A DNA stretch of 57,361 bases, from positions 1 through 57,361 of the forward strand of contig NZ_JAQSDN010000020.1 in the NCBI RefSeq assembly GCF_029945925.1. The letters run 5' to 3'. The notes below the pieces were generated by a model. It was not told the origin of the DNA. It saw only the letters and a program-made list of their open reading frames with translations, and searched no databases. Origin of the DNA: Polaromonas sp. GTDB taxonomy: Bacteria; Pseudomonadota; Gammaproteobacteria; Burkholderiales; Burkholderiaceae_C. The translations under genes and the position numbers were made by a program. Below are positions 42,273-50,367 of the stretch, piece after piece. Numbering within the stretch: position 1 is the stretch's first letter; every line of letters starts with the position of its first letter.

Positions 42273-43604
42273 CTATTTGACCTCTACACTGTTGGCCCCC
42301 ACGCTCCCCACTGCGTGTGGTTCGCTGCCCCCCGGGGGGGCGCTGCGCCTGCGGCCCGGCGAAGCCGGTTCCGCGGCCCCTGTTTGTGAAGAGGGGAACC
42401 CCGCGCTTGTCGTTGCGCGAGCCTGGGCGGGACGGCTCTCCCGGATCGCTGCCGCGAGCGCAGCAATGCCCGTGTCGATCTGCGCGATGCTGGCCGTGAC
42501 AAACGACAGGCGCAGGGTGCGCTCGTCGGCGTTGTCGGCGTAAAAAGCGGCGCCCGGCACAAAGGCCACGTTTTTATCGACGGCTTTGGGCAGCAGCGCC
42601 ACTGCGTTCATGCCGGCCGGCAAACGCGCCCACAAAAACATGCCGCCGTCGGGCGTGTTCCAGCTGACGCCTTCAGGCATCTCGCGTTTCAGCGCGGCCA
42701 GCATGGCGTCGCGCTGCGATTTGTAGAGCGCGCGAATGGTCGGCACATGGCGGTCCAGGAAGCCGTCTTTCATGACCTCGGCCACCATGCGCTGGTTGAA
42801 GCCGGGGCTGTGCAGGTCGGCCGCCTGCTTGGCCTGCAGCAGCTTGGGGTAGAGCGCTTTCGGTGCGACCAGAAAACCCAGACGCAGACCGGGCGCCAGC
42901 ACCTTGGAAAACGAACCGAGGTAGAGGCAGCCGTCCGGGTTGCGTGCGCTCAGCGGCAGCGGCGGCGGCGTGTCGAACCACAGGTCGCCGTAGGGGTTGT
43001 CTTCCACAATCGGCAAACCCAGTTCGGCGGCGCGGGCCGACAACGCGGCGCGGCGCGCCTCGCTCATGGTGCGGCCGGTCGGGTTCTGGAAGTTGGGCAG
43101 CACATACAGGAAACGCGCGCCTTTTGCCTTCATCGCCAGATCGTTGACGTCAATGCCTTCGTCGTCGCTGGCCACACTCACCACCTGCGGCTCCATTGGC
43201 GTGAAGGCCTGCAGCGCGCCGAGGTAGGTCGGCGTTTCCACCAGGATGGGGCTGTCCTTGTCGATCAGGATCTTGGCCAGCAGATCAAGGCCTTGTTGCG
43301 AGCCGGTGGTAATGAGCACCTGCGCGGGGTCCACTTTCCAGGGCAGCATGGCCGCCACCATCTCGCGCAGCGGCCCGTAACCCTCGCTGGCGGCGTATTG
43401 CAGGGCCGCCGGCCCGTCTTCGCGCAGCACCTTGGCGCAGGCCTCGGCAAACGCGCTGACCGGAAAGGTCCTGGGAGAGGGCAGGCCACCGGCAAAACTG
43501 ATGATGCCGGGCTTTTCGGTGACCTTGAGGATCTCGCGGATCACCGAAGGGTTCATTTTTTCGGCGCGTGCGGCCAGGGTCCAGTGCATATTCTTGGTGT
43601 CCAT
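42273..43604 (-). CDS. PLP-dependent aminotransferase (class I/II, LysN/MocR-type) with a repeat-encoded tail
   Basis: An aminotransferase of fold type I. It has ISFAGGLPSPRTFP, QYAASEGYGPLREMVA, GSQQGLDLLAKIL, NFQNPTGRTMS, EDNPYGDLWFD, and SFSKVLAPGLRLGF with the PLP lysine. I start at ATG 43604 (MDTKNMHWTLAA), giving 443 residues; a TTG eight codons earlier is possible. The expected C-terminus is near IAALAAAIRES. About 42 more residues, GFPSSQTGAAEPASPGRRRS and onward, come from R1 copy E. It is downstream of the cupin and 0 bases from GST. Confidence 0.88.
   Translation of the reverse strand: MDTKNMHWTLAARAEKMNPSVIREILKVTEKPGIISFAGGLPSPRTFPVSAFAEACAKVLREDGPAALQYAASEGYGPLREMVAAMLPWKVDPAQVLITTGSQQGLDLLAKILIDKDSPILVETPTYLGALQAFTPMEPQVVSVASDDEGIDVNDLAMKAKGARFLYVLPNFQNPTGRTMSEARRAALSARAAELGLPIVEDNPYGDLWFDTPPPLPLSARNPDGCLYLGSFSKVLAPGLRLGFLVAPKALYPKLLQAKQAADLHSPGFNQRMVAEVMKDGFLDRHVPTIRALYKSQRDAMLAALKREMPEGVSWNTPDGGMFLWARLPAGMNAVALLPKAVDKNVAFVPGAAFYADNADERTLRLSFVTASIAQIDTGIAALAAAIRESRPAQARATTSAGFPSSQTGAAEPASPGRRRSAPPGGSEPHAVGSVGANSVEVK
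42295..42380 (-). repeat. GC-rich repeat family R1, copy E, in the aminotransferase 3' end
   Basis: On the minus strand: GGGGCCGCGG, CCGGCTTCGCCGG, CGCAGGCGCAGCG, CCCCCCCGGGGGG, CACACGCAGTGGGGAGCG, TGGGGGC. Read in the aminotransferase frame it encodes GAAEPASPGRRRSAPPGGS and HAVGSVGANS, the same frame as copy D in priA. Confidence 0.85.
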
Positions 43605-43624
43605 GGTTGTTGTCTTTTCCTGTG

Positions 43625-43954
43625 TCAATCCACAATAAACAGTGTCGCACCTTTGGGGGCGCTGGAGCGGTGCGCCTCGGCGCCGTCGGCCACCTGGTAA
43701 CTCATGCCGGGCAGCAGCACATGCCGGCTGCCGTTGTCGAGCTCGGTGTGCAGTTCACCCGCCAGGCACAGCAGGACATGGCCCTTGCTGCACCAGTGGT
43801 CGGACAGGTAACCGGGCGTGTACTCGACCATGCGCACGCGCACCTCGCCAAACTGCTGCGTGCGCCAGAAGGCCTGACCGGCCTGCGCCGAATGCTCGGT
43901 GCGCGCCACGGTGGACCAGTCGGTCGTTCCGAAAGGAATGTGGCTCATCTTCAT
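43625..43954 (-). CDS. Small cupin-domain protein
   Basis: A 109-residue single cupin. The conserved barrel segments are GYLSDHWCSKGHVLLCLAGELHTEL (motif 1, with H-W-C-x-x-G-H) and GMSYQVADGAEAHRSSAPKGA (motif 2). It is a DHCW-motif cupin. Such proteins may be dioxygenases, isomerases or sensors; the substrate is unknown. It overlaps the EamA gene by four bases (ATGA, 43951-43954). Confidence 0.87.
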   Translation of the reverse strand: MKMSHIPFGTTDWSTVARTEHSAQAGQAFWRTQQFGEVRVRMVEYTPGYLSDHWCSKGHVLLCLAGELHTELDNGSRHVLLPGMSYQVADGAEAHRSSAPKGATLFIVD

Positions 43955-44868
43955 GTGGCTGCCTTCAAGGTGACGGTGTGGACGGGCATTTTCTTGCCGG
44001 CAAACACGGTGGCGATCACGGCCAGGGCAAAACCCACGGTGACTGCGTCCAGGCGCTCGCCGAGCAGCGGCACCGCAAACAGCATGGACAAAAAGGGCTG
44101 GACCAGCTGCACCTGGCTCACACGCACCGTGCCGCCCAGCGCCAGCCCGCGGTACCAGGCAAAAAAGCCCAGCCACATCGAAAACACGCCGAGGTAGGCA
44201 AAGCCGGCCCAGGCGCTGGTCTTGAGTTCAACCGTTGGCCAGTTGACGAGTGACAACGGCAGGGTCAAGGGCAGGGAGATCAGCAATGCCCAGCAGATCA
44301 CATGTTCGGCCTGCATGTGCTGCGACAGCCGCGCGCCGTAGCCGTAACCGACGGCCGCGCACAACATGCCGGCCAGCAGCAACCCGTCTGCGAAATGGAT
44401 GGACAGGCCGGCAGTGCTGCCGGAACGCAGCACGGCAAACACCACCACCAGTGCGCTGCCGAGTGCCGCGCACAGCCAGAAGCCGGCCGAGGGCCGCTGG
44501 CGGTGCAGCAGCGCGCCGACGGCGGCAGTGGCCAGCGGCAACACACCGACGATCACGCTGGCATGCATGGCCTCGACATAACGCATGGCAATCGAGGTGA
44601 ACAGCGGGAAGCCGAACACCACGCCACCGGCGGTGATGGCCAGCGGCAGCCAGTCCTGCCGCTGCGGCAGCGGTGCGCGGGTGGCCAGCAGGAACAGCGC
44701 CGACAGCGCTGCCGCGACCACGGCCCGGCCCAGCGCGATGAACACGCCCGACATCTGTGGCGCCTCGGGCGTGCCCACGGCCAGTCGCGTCATCGGCAGG
44801 GTCACCGCAAAAATCACAATGCCCAGCAGGCCCAGCCACAGGCCCTTGTTGATCTGTTGTTGCGTCAT
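43951..44868 (-). CDS. EamA-family (DMT) transporter
   Basis: A 305-residue membrane protein with ten transmembrane segments in two EamA halves: LGLLGIVIFAVTLPMTRLA..., and SAWAGFAYLGVFSMWLGFFAWYRGLALGGTVRVSQVQLVQPFLS. These proteins usually export amino acids or metabolites. The start is ATG 44868 (MTQQQINKGLWLGLL), overlapping the LysE stop by four bases, and the end overlaps the cupin start by four. Two exporters in tandem suggest a single family of exported compounds. Confidence 0.9.
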   Translation of the reverse strand: MTQQQINKGLWLGLLGIVIFAVTLPMTRLAVGTPEAPQMSGVFIALGRAVVAAALSALFLLATRAPLPQRQDWLPLAITAGGVVFGFPLFTSIAMRYVEAMHASVIVGVLPLATAAVGALLHRQRPSAGFWLCAALGSALVVVFAVLRSGSTAGLSIHFADGLLLAGMLCAAVGYGYGARLSQHMQAEHVICWALLISLPLTLPLSLVNWPTVELKTSAWAGFAYLGVFSMWLGFFAWYRGLALGGTVRVSQVQLVQPFLSMLFAVPLLGERLDAVTVGFALAVIATVFAGKKMPVHTVTLKAAT

Positions 44869-45485
44869 AAAAACAGCATCCAGATCGCCGTGGCCACCAG
44901 CACCGCCGCCATGGCGCGGTTGAACCAGACCAGACGCCGGCCGCTGCCGGCCGGGCCGCTGAGCCACTCGCGCAGCAGTGAGCCGGCCAGCGCGTATGTC
45001 AGGTTGCTGACAAAGGCATAGGCCAGCATCACCGGCAGCACCACGGCAAAACGCAGGCCGGGGTCGCTGCGCCCGGCGATCCAGCCGCTGACAATCGCGA
45101 GCGCCAGCATCCAGGCCTTGATGTTGACGAACTGCAGCGCCGCGCCCTGCCAGAAACCGACGTTCATGCGTTCTGCGTCGGCTTCGCTGAGCTGGCCCAA
45201 CTGCCGGGTGCGCGCAATCTTCGAGGCCAGCCAGAGCAGGTAAACCACGCCGATGAGCTTGATTGCCAGGCCCAGCAACGGAATCGCCAGCAGCAGCGCG
45301 CCCAGGCCCAGCGCACACAGGCTCAGCAACACGCCCCAGCCGACCGGCACCGCGCAGACAAACGGCATGGCGCGGCGCAGGCCGTGGTTGGCCGCCAGGG
45401 CGGTGGACAGAGTGGTGTTGGGGCCGGGCGAAAAGCTCATCGCCGTCGCCAGCACCAGCAGGGCTGTAAATTCTTGCCAATTCAT
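44865..45485 (-). CDS. LysE-family amino-acid exporter
   Basis: A 206-residue LysE/RhtB-type translocator with six transmembrane segments. Family signatures are MNWQEFTALLVLATAMSFSPGPNTTLSTALAANHGLRRAM (with the SPGPN motif), then LGLAIKLIGVVYLLWLASKI and GFWQGAALQFVNIKAW. The substrate may be an amino acid or a derivative. It is the first gene of the leftward run. No ribosome-binding site is clear before ATG 45485, and a possible promoter -10 ends only 10 bases upstream, which suggests a nearly leaderless transcript. Confidence 0.9.
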   Translation of the reverse strand: MNWQEFTALLVLATAMSFSPGPNTTLSTALAANHGLRRAMPFVCAVPVGWGVLLSLCALGLGALLLAIPLLGLAIKLIGVVYLLWLASKIARTRQLGQLSEADAERMNVGFWQGAALQFVNIKAWMLALAIVSGWIAGRSDPGLRFAVVLPVMLAYAFVSNLTYALAGSLLREWLSGPAGSGRRLVWFNRAMAAVLVATAIWMLFL

Positions 45486-45494
45486 GACTCAGAC

Positions 45495-45574
45495 TTTATA
45501 GTTCAAGCCAGCACACTACCAATACAGTTGTAGTGACAAATTTTCAAACTGTGCTGGTCAAATTGTCAGCACAC
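45495..45574. promoter_or_regulatory. Divergent control region of lysE and the MocR regulator
   Basis: For lysE, a -35 TTGGTA (45522-45517) and a -10 TATAAA (45500-45495) are spaced by 16 bases on the minus strand. Possible operator elements are CAGCACAC at 45509-45516 and again at 45567-45574, GTGCTGG at 45551-45557 in the opposite sense, and CACTAC / GTAGTG (45514-45519 / 45530-45535). Multiple oriented copies fit the sites known for MocR regulators. Confidence 0.6.
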
Positions 45575-45617
45575 AGGCCGCAGGTGTTGCCTTGCACCGG
45601 GGCCGCCGGGATCCGCC

Positions 45618-47114
45618 ATGTTGATGAAAACCGCTTCCCAGTCCCTGACCGAGCAGCTCAGCGCACGGTTTGCCGAGCGTATTCGCAGCCGCTTGCTGGC
45701 GCCCGGCGCGCGCCTGCCCTCGGTGCGCCTGTGTGCCGGGCAGCAGGGCGTCAGTGTGTCCACCGTGGTCGCGGCTTATGACCAGTTGCAGGCGCAGGGC
45801 CTGGTGGTGGCGCGCAGGAACCGCGGATTTTTTGTCCGCGATGCATCGTTCAATGCGGTCCTGGCGCCCGTCCATCCAGCGCATGTTGCTGCAAAAACCG
45901 GAGCGTCCGGGGCGCTGGAGGCAGGCGCACCCGAAACCCCGCCACCGCTGAGCAGCTGGAGCACCGCGACCTGGATGGCGAGCCGGCAGGCGCCGGTGGA
46001 TGCCACGGCGCTGATCCGCGGCATGTTCCACAAGGTCAGCAACAAGCCGCAACCGGGCATGGGCGTGTTTCCGCCCGAGTGGCTGGAGACCAGCTTCATG
46101 CCGGCGGCGGTGCGCAGGGTCACCAGCGGCAGCGCGCTGCGCGAGTTTTCACTCAGTTACGGCGAACCCATGGGCGACAGCGGCCTGCGCCGCGCGCTCT
46201 CGCAAAAACTCAGCGCGCTCAATGTGCATGCGGTGCCCGAACAAATCATCACCAGCGTGGGTGCCACCCATGCCCTGGACATCGTGAGCCGCACGCTGCT
46301 GCGCGCCGGCGACTGCGTGATGGTCGAGGAGCCCGGCTGGGCCGTGGAGTTTGCGCGGCTCGACGCACTGGGCATGCGCATCCTGCCGGTGCCGCGGCGT
46401 GCCGACGGGCCCGACCTGGAGGTCATGGCGCAGTACTGCGCGCTGCACAGCCCGAAGCTGTTTGTCAGTGTCAGCGTGTTCCACAACCCGACCGGTTATT
46501 GCCTGGCGCCGGGCAGCGCGCACCGCGTGCTGCAGCTGGCCAACCAGCACAACTTCCACATCGTCGAGGACGACACCTACAGCCACCTGGCGCCCGAACA
46601 TGCGACGCGGCTGTGTGCGCTCGACGGCCTGCAGCGCACGATTTATGTCAGCGGTTTTGCCAAGATCCTCGCGCCCGGCTGGCGCGTCGGTTTCATGGCC
46701 GCGCCGCCCGACCTGGTGGAGCGCCTGCTCGACACCAAACTGCTGGGCACGCTGACCACGCCCTCGCTGCTGGAAAAAGCGCTGGCCTGGTGCATCGACC
46801 AGGGCCAGCTGCGCCGCCATGCCGAACGCATTCGCACCCGGCTGGACGCGGCCCGCGCGCGCAGCGTCAAGCTGGCCCTGGCGCACGGCTGCAGCTTTGC
46901 GGCGGAACCCGCCGGGCTGTTCGGCTGGGTGGAGACCGGTGTGGACACCGACGCGCTGGCGCAGCGCATGCTCGACGAGGGTTACCTGATCGCGCCCGGT
47001 GCGCTGTTTCACGCGGTGCGCAAGCCCAGCACCCTGATGCGCATCAACTTTGCGACCACCCAGGAGGCGGCGTTCTGGAAGGTGTTTGCGCGGCTGCGGG
47101 ACGGAATGACGTGA
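45618..47114 (+). CDS. MocR/PdxR-type regulator (GntR + aminotransferase domain)
   Basis: A 498-residue fusion of an N-terminal winged-helix GntR domain (about residues 10-80; LSARFAERIRSRLLAPGARLPSVRLCAGQQGVSVSTVVAAYDQLQ) and a C-terminal fold-type I aminotransferase-like domain with VFHNPTGYCL, EDDTYSHLAPE and SGFAKILAPGWRVGFMA, whose lysine binds PLP. Such proteins sense amino-acid- or PLP-related ligands. It is divergent from lysE across a 132-base gap, so it most likely controls the leftward genes. The direction of control cannot be read. Confidence 0.92.
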   Translation: MLMKTASQSLTEQLSARFAERIRSRLLAPGARLPSVRLCAGQQGVSVSTVVAAYDQLQAQGLVVARRNRGFFVRDASFNAVLAPVHPAHVAAKTGASGALEAGAPETPPPLSSWSTATWMASRQAPVDATALIRGMFHKVSNKPQPGMGVFPPEWLETSFMPAAVRRVTSGSALREFSLSYGEPMGDSGLRRALSQKLSALNVHAVPEQIITSVGATHALDIVSRTLLRAGDCVMVEEPGWAVEFARLDALGMRILPVPRRADGPDLEVMAQYCALHSPKLFVSVSVFHNPTGYCLAPGSAHRVLQLANQHNFHIVEDDTYSHLAPEHATRLCALDGLQRTIYVSGFAKILAPGWRVGFMAAPPDLVERLLDTKLLGTLTTPSLLEKALAWCIDQGQLRRHAERIRTRLDAARARSVKLALAHGCSFAAEPAGLFGWVETGVDTDALAQRMLDEGYLIAPGALFHAVRKPSTLMRINFATTQEAAFWKVFARLRDGMT

Positions 47115-47133
47115 GCCGTCTTCCGGTTTTCAT

Positions 47134-47193
47134 GTATTTTTGGCCTCCAGCCCTTGAGAGACGGGCGCAGGCAGCTATTGAATCCATAGCAAG
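47134..47193 (-). repeat. Dispersed repeat family R2, copy 7
   Basis: On the minus strand: GCTATGGATTCAATAGCTG, CCTGCGCCCGT, GGGCTGGAGGCCAAAAA. It lies between the MocR gene and the GNAT gene, 20 bases after the stop. Confidence 0.75.
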
Positions 47194-47232
47194 TTCGGTC
47201 CCCTGGAATAGCAAGAGGCAGGGGGTCCAGCC

Positions 47233-47764
47233 ATGCTGATCGAGCAGCTCCGGCCTGCCCATGCGCATGACTACCGGGCCCTGATGCTGGAGGCCTATGC
47301 CCTGCATCCCGCTGCCTTCACCTCCAGCGTCGCCGAGCGCGCCGCCCTGCCGCTGTCGTGGTGGCAGGCGCGGCTCAGCGAAGAGCCGCTTGCCGCGGAG
47401 CGGGTACTTGGTGTTTTTCAGGACGACCGGCTCGCCGGCGTTGCCGGCCCTGTCGTTCGAGACGCGCGAGAAGTTGCGCCACAAGGCCACCCTCTTCGGC
47501 ATGTATGTGCCCGCCCGGTGTCGCCAGCAGGGGCTGGGGCGTGGGCTGGTGCAGGCCGTGCTGGCCCAAGCGGGCGCCCGCCCCGGGGTCCGGCTGGTCC
47601 AGCTCACGGTCACGCAGGGGAACGATGCAGCCCGCGCCCTGTATGAAAGCTGCGGTTTTGTCGCTTACGGTGTCGAGCCCTTTGCCGTCGCCGCAGGTCC
47701 GGCCTATGTCTCCAAGATCCACATGTGGTGCAACATCGGGTTTCCCGATGCCAGCCTCTCCTGA
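47233..47764 (+). pseudogene. GNAT acetyltransferase, frameshifted
   Basis: Two overlapping frames together make one GNAT protein. The first (from ATG 47233) encodes MLIEQLRPAHAHDYRALMLE and, later, GVFQDDRLAGVAG. The continuation (SFETREKLRHKATLFGMYV, then QQGLGRGLVQAVLA, with the acetyl-CoA motif QxxGxG/A, and ALYESCGF) is in the next frame. The shift is one extra C in the CCC run at 47448-47450. The joined protein would be about 177 residues. It may be a true pseudogene or an assembly error, since coding bias continues normally on both sides. It is a different gene from the other redox genes nearby. Confidence 0.85.
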
Positions 47765-47778
47765 CCCGGGAACACACC

Positions 47779-47886
47779 ATGGCAGGCAAGAACAACTGGT
47801 ATTCCAGCGCGGCCAAGGCCGCCTCGCGTTACGCCGGCCGACCGGCTCCTGGAACCGGGTCGAATTCCGCCATACTGACCGAATGA
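47779..47886 (+). pseudogene. N-terminal fragment of a low-affinity iron permease
   Basis: A 35-codon reading begins MAGKNNWYSSAAKAASRYAG, which matches the N-terminus of the intact iron permease at 49277 (WYSRFAKQASHFCGRPK). Similarity ends after RPA; the rest is unrelated. The stop overlaps the start of the cyclase gene by three to four bases (ATGA at 47883). The fragment may still be translated as a leader. Confidence 0.65.
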
Positions 47887-49061
47887 ATGCTGCTGAAACG
47901 CTTTCCGCACGCGCTGCGCGCAACTTCTTCACCCACAGTGGTCATGTGCCACTGGTATTGCTGATACTCGAGGCGCTGCTGGCGCGCCCCGGTTACTTTG
48001 CCGGCGCCGACCCCTATCTGTTGCTGGCCTCGGGCATGGGGCAGGCCTGGCTGATGGAGTGGCTGGCCCTGCGCGGCCGGCCGCGGCCTTTTCTCGCCAA
48101 TCTGGCCGGCCCGCTGCTTTATTCCGTGGTCGAGACGGGCCTCGAGGGCGCGGCTTTCTTCCAGCAGTGGCATCACCAGGCCTACTGGGCTTTTGCGTTC
48201 GGCTTCGCCCTGCTGCAATCGGCGCAGGCCAGGCAAGCGGGGGGCGCGGCCCCTCTGGTGTTGGCCGAGAACGTGCTGCGCTCGGCGATCCCGCTGGTGA
48301 TGTATGCGCTGTTCGAGGCCCGCAGCAAGAATACCGCCTTATCGTTCGACCTCTTCTTCGCCGACCGCGCGCATGACTTTCTCGCGGTGGTGCTGCTTTT
48401 GCTCGGGGTGTTGCTGGGCTTTGCCGACATCCATCTGCGCCGCTCACTCGCTACGGTGCGCTCGCTGACGGCGCGCCTGCGCCAGTATTCGGAGTGGTCG
48501 CTCGGGCGTGGCATTCTTGACCGTGCGATTGCTGACGAGCGCAGCCTGTCGCTGCAGCGCGTGGGCCGCGCCATATTGTTCATGGACATTCGCGGCTTTA
48601 CCGCCTGGAGCGAGTCGCAGACGCCCGAGGCCGTGGTCCGCATGCTCAACGCCTATTACCGGATGGCGGAAGAGGCGCTGGGCGAGAACCCTCCGATCAA
48701 ACTCAAATACACCGCCGATGAAGTCATGGCCGTGTTTGCGGATGCTGCCCAGGCCGTGACCGCGGGCTCGCGCATGCTAGCCTCGACGCGCAAGCTGCTG
48801 ACGGCTTCGAATCTGACGGCCGGTGCCGGCGTGCATTGTGGCCAAGTCGTCGAAGGGGTGCTCGGCGGCGAGGGCGCCAAGGCCTATGATTTCATAGGCG
48901 ACACGGTGAATACCGCGCAACGCCTGTGCGATGCCGCGGCGCCCGGCGAATTGCTGGTGAGCATCGTCGCCTGCGACGCCGCAGGCCTTGCGCCCATGCA
49001 GCAGCGCGACATCCTGGCCAAAGGCAAGCGTGAGCCTTTGCGCGTGGCTGTGTTTGCATGA
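47883..49061 (+). CDS. Membrane-bound class III adenylate cyclase
   Basis: A 392-residue cyclase that makes cAMP from ATP. The N-terminal half has about six transmembrane segments (for example VPLVLLILEALLARPGYF and FLAVVLLLLGVLLGFADIHL). The C-terminal catalytic domain has FMDIRGFTAWSE (first metal Asp), KYTADEVMAVFAD (the second metal Asp and a lysine that specifies adenine), and AYDFIGDTVNTAQRL with the adenine-selective Asp and the transition-state Asn and Arg. The ATG overlaps the stop of the iron-permease fragment. The membrane domain lacks a motif that would name a signal. Confidence 0.9.
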   Translation: MNAAETLSARAARNFFTHSGHVPLVLLILEALLARPGYFAGADPYLLLASGMGQAWLMEWLALRGRPRPFLANLAGPLLYSVVETGLEGAAFFQQWHHQAYWAFAFGFALLQSAQARQAGGAAPLVLAENVLRSAIPLVMYALFEARSKNTALSFDLFFADRAHDFLAVVLLLLGVLLGFADIHLRRSLATVRSLTARLRQYSEWSLGRGILDRAIADERSLSLQRVGRAILFMDIRGFTAWSESQTPEAVVRMLNAYYRMAEEALGENPPIKLKYTADEVMAVFADAAQAVTAGSRMLASTRKLLTASNLTAGAGVHCGQVVEGVLGGEGAKAYDFIGDTVNTAQRLCDAAAPGELLVSIVACDAAGLAPMQQRDILAKGKREPLRVAVFA

Positions 49062-49166
49062 GTGATCGCCGAAGCGGGTTGTTGCACAGGCGCCGCTGCA
49101 ACGATGGGACCGGTCCTGGGGGTGACCGCCGTCGCTGTCGGGGCTTTGTTTGGCGTGACGGCCTGA
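49062..49166 (+). CDS. Possible small hydrophobic open reading frame
   Basis: A GTG directly after the cyclase stop opens a 34-codon frame that ends in a hydrophobic, G/V/A-rich segment (GPVLGVTAVAVGALFGVTA), which could be one membrane helix. No ribosome-binding site is apparent beyond the coupling to the stop codon. It may be a small protein, a remnant of a membrane gene, or chance. The remaining bases to 49276 hold nothing else I can name. Confidence 0.25.
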   Translation: MIAEAGCCTGAAATMGPVLGVTAVAVGALFGVTA

Positions 49167-49276
49167 GCCTGCTGGCTTGAAGCGGCAAGTGCCTGAAACC
49201 CCTTTGCGCGGACGACGGACCGGATGGCCCGTCGTTGCAGCTGTTGTCCGACTCCTTTCAAACAATGAGGCTTTAC

Positions 49277-49687
49277 ATGCATAACACCGTCTGGTACTCC
49301 CGGTTCGCGAAACAGGCGTCGCACTTCTGCGGCCGTCCCAAGGTGTTCGTGCTCGCGGTGGGCGTGATCGCTGCGTGGATCGTCACCGGCCCCTTGTTCG
49401 GCTTCAGTGACACCTGGCAACTGGTGATCAACACCGGCACCACCATCGTCACCTTCCTGATGGTTTTTCTGATCCAGAACTCGCAGAACCGCGACACGGA
49501 GGCGATCCAGATCAAGCTGGACGAACTCATACGGGCGACCCAGGGCGCCCACAACGCGCTGCTCGATCTTGAGGAACTGAACGAAGAGTCGCTGGACGCC
49601 TTCAGGATCCGGTACGGCGCGCTGGCGGCCGCCGCGCGCAAGGGGCTACGCGACGGCCTGCGCGACACCGACACGCCGGAAGCCTGA
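49277..49687 (+). CDS. Low-affinity iron permease family protein
   Basis: A 136-residue membrane protein of the low-affinity iron permease family. It has WYSRFAKQASHFCGRPKVF, then two transmembrane segments (FVLAVGVIAAWIVTGPLFGF and WQLVINTGTTIVTFLMVFLI), and QNSQNRDTEAIQIKLDEL, followed by a charged C-terminus. The start is ATG 49277. Its physiological role in bacteria is not settled. It is flanked on both sides by fragments of a second copy (47779 and about 49710). Confidence 0.9.
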   Translation: MHNTVWYSRFAKQASHFCGRPKVFVLAVGVIAAWIVTGPLFGFSDTWQLVINTGTTIVTFLMVFLIQNSQNRDTEAIQIKLDELIRATQGAHNALLDLEELNEESLDAFRIRYGALAAAARKGLRDGLRDTDTPEA

Positions 49688-49709
49688 GGGGGTGCCCGGC
49701 CGATCAGGG

Positions 49710-49805
49710 CATCTCGTCCATCATCACCGTCCCATGGTTTTTCTGCTCCAGAACACGCAGAATCGGGATATCGAAGTCATCCAGTTGAAACTCGAGGAAC
49801 CCTGA
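49710..49805 (+). pseudogene. C-terminal fragment of a second low-affinity iron permease
   Basis: The frame from ATG 49734 encodes MVFLLQNTQNRDIEVIQLKL, almost the same as MVFLIQNSQNRDTEAIQIKL in the intact gene. Just before it, codons for SIITV in another frame match the preceding TTIVTF, so a small frameshift separates them. It lies just after the intact gene and before DUF2141. Confidence 0.75.
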
Positions 49806-49851
49806 CACAAGACCGGCCCGGCTTGCGCCATCCAGGACTGCGAGGAAGACC

Positions 49852-50367
49852 ATGAATCACTCAAGCACGAGCAAGTGTGCCTGCTGCGCCACGCGCCCGC
49901 CGGCGGGGCGGGCCACGCGGGGCCAGCGTTGGGCAGCGTGGTGGTCCATGCTGCTGGTGGCGACGCTTCCTGCCAGCGTCCTGGCGCAGTCGGCCTGCCC
50001 CGGCATTCACGTGAAGATTCTGGACATCCGGAGCAGCACAGGCGCCGTGGCCTGCGCGCTTTTCGAGTCGTCGGTGGGGTTCCCGACGGAGTACCTGCAC
50101 GCCGCCACCCAGATCATGGTCATCAAGGTCCGGGACAGGCAGGCACGCTGCGACTTTGAAGACATCGCGCCGGGCAGTTATGCCCTGGCCGTTGTGCATG
50201 ATGAAAACATGAACGGCAAACTGGATGTGAACTGGCTGGGCATCCCGGTGGAGGGCTACGGCTTTTCAAACGACGCCAGCGCCCTGCTCGGGGCCCCCTC
50301 GTTTGCGGCCGCCAGCTTTCCCTATGACGGAGAAAACCTGGAGATGACGATCAGCCTGAATTACTGA
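49852..50367 (+). CDS. DUF2141-domain exported protein
   Basis: A 171-residue protein with a long charged N-region and a signal peptide ending near SVLAQ (about residue 46). The domain has GAVACALFESSVGFP, DIAPGSYALAVVHDENMNGKLDVNWLGIPVEGYGFSND, typical of DUF2141. The HDENMNGKLD segment resembles a calcium-binding loop. The function is unknown. The start is ATG 49852; several cysteines (KCACCA) precede the signal, which is unusual. Confidence 0.85.
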   Translation: MNHSSTSKCACCATRPPAGRATRGQRWAAWWSMLLVATLPASVLAQSACPGIHVKILDIRSSTGAVACALFESSVGFPTEYLHAATQIMVIKVRDRQARCDFEDIAPGSYALAVVHDENMNGKLDVNWLGIPVEGYGFSNDASALLGAPSFAAASFPYDGENLEMTISLNY

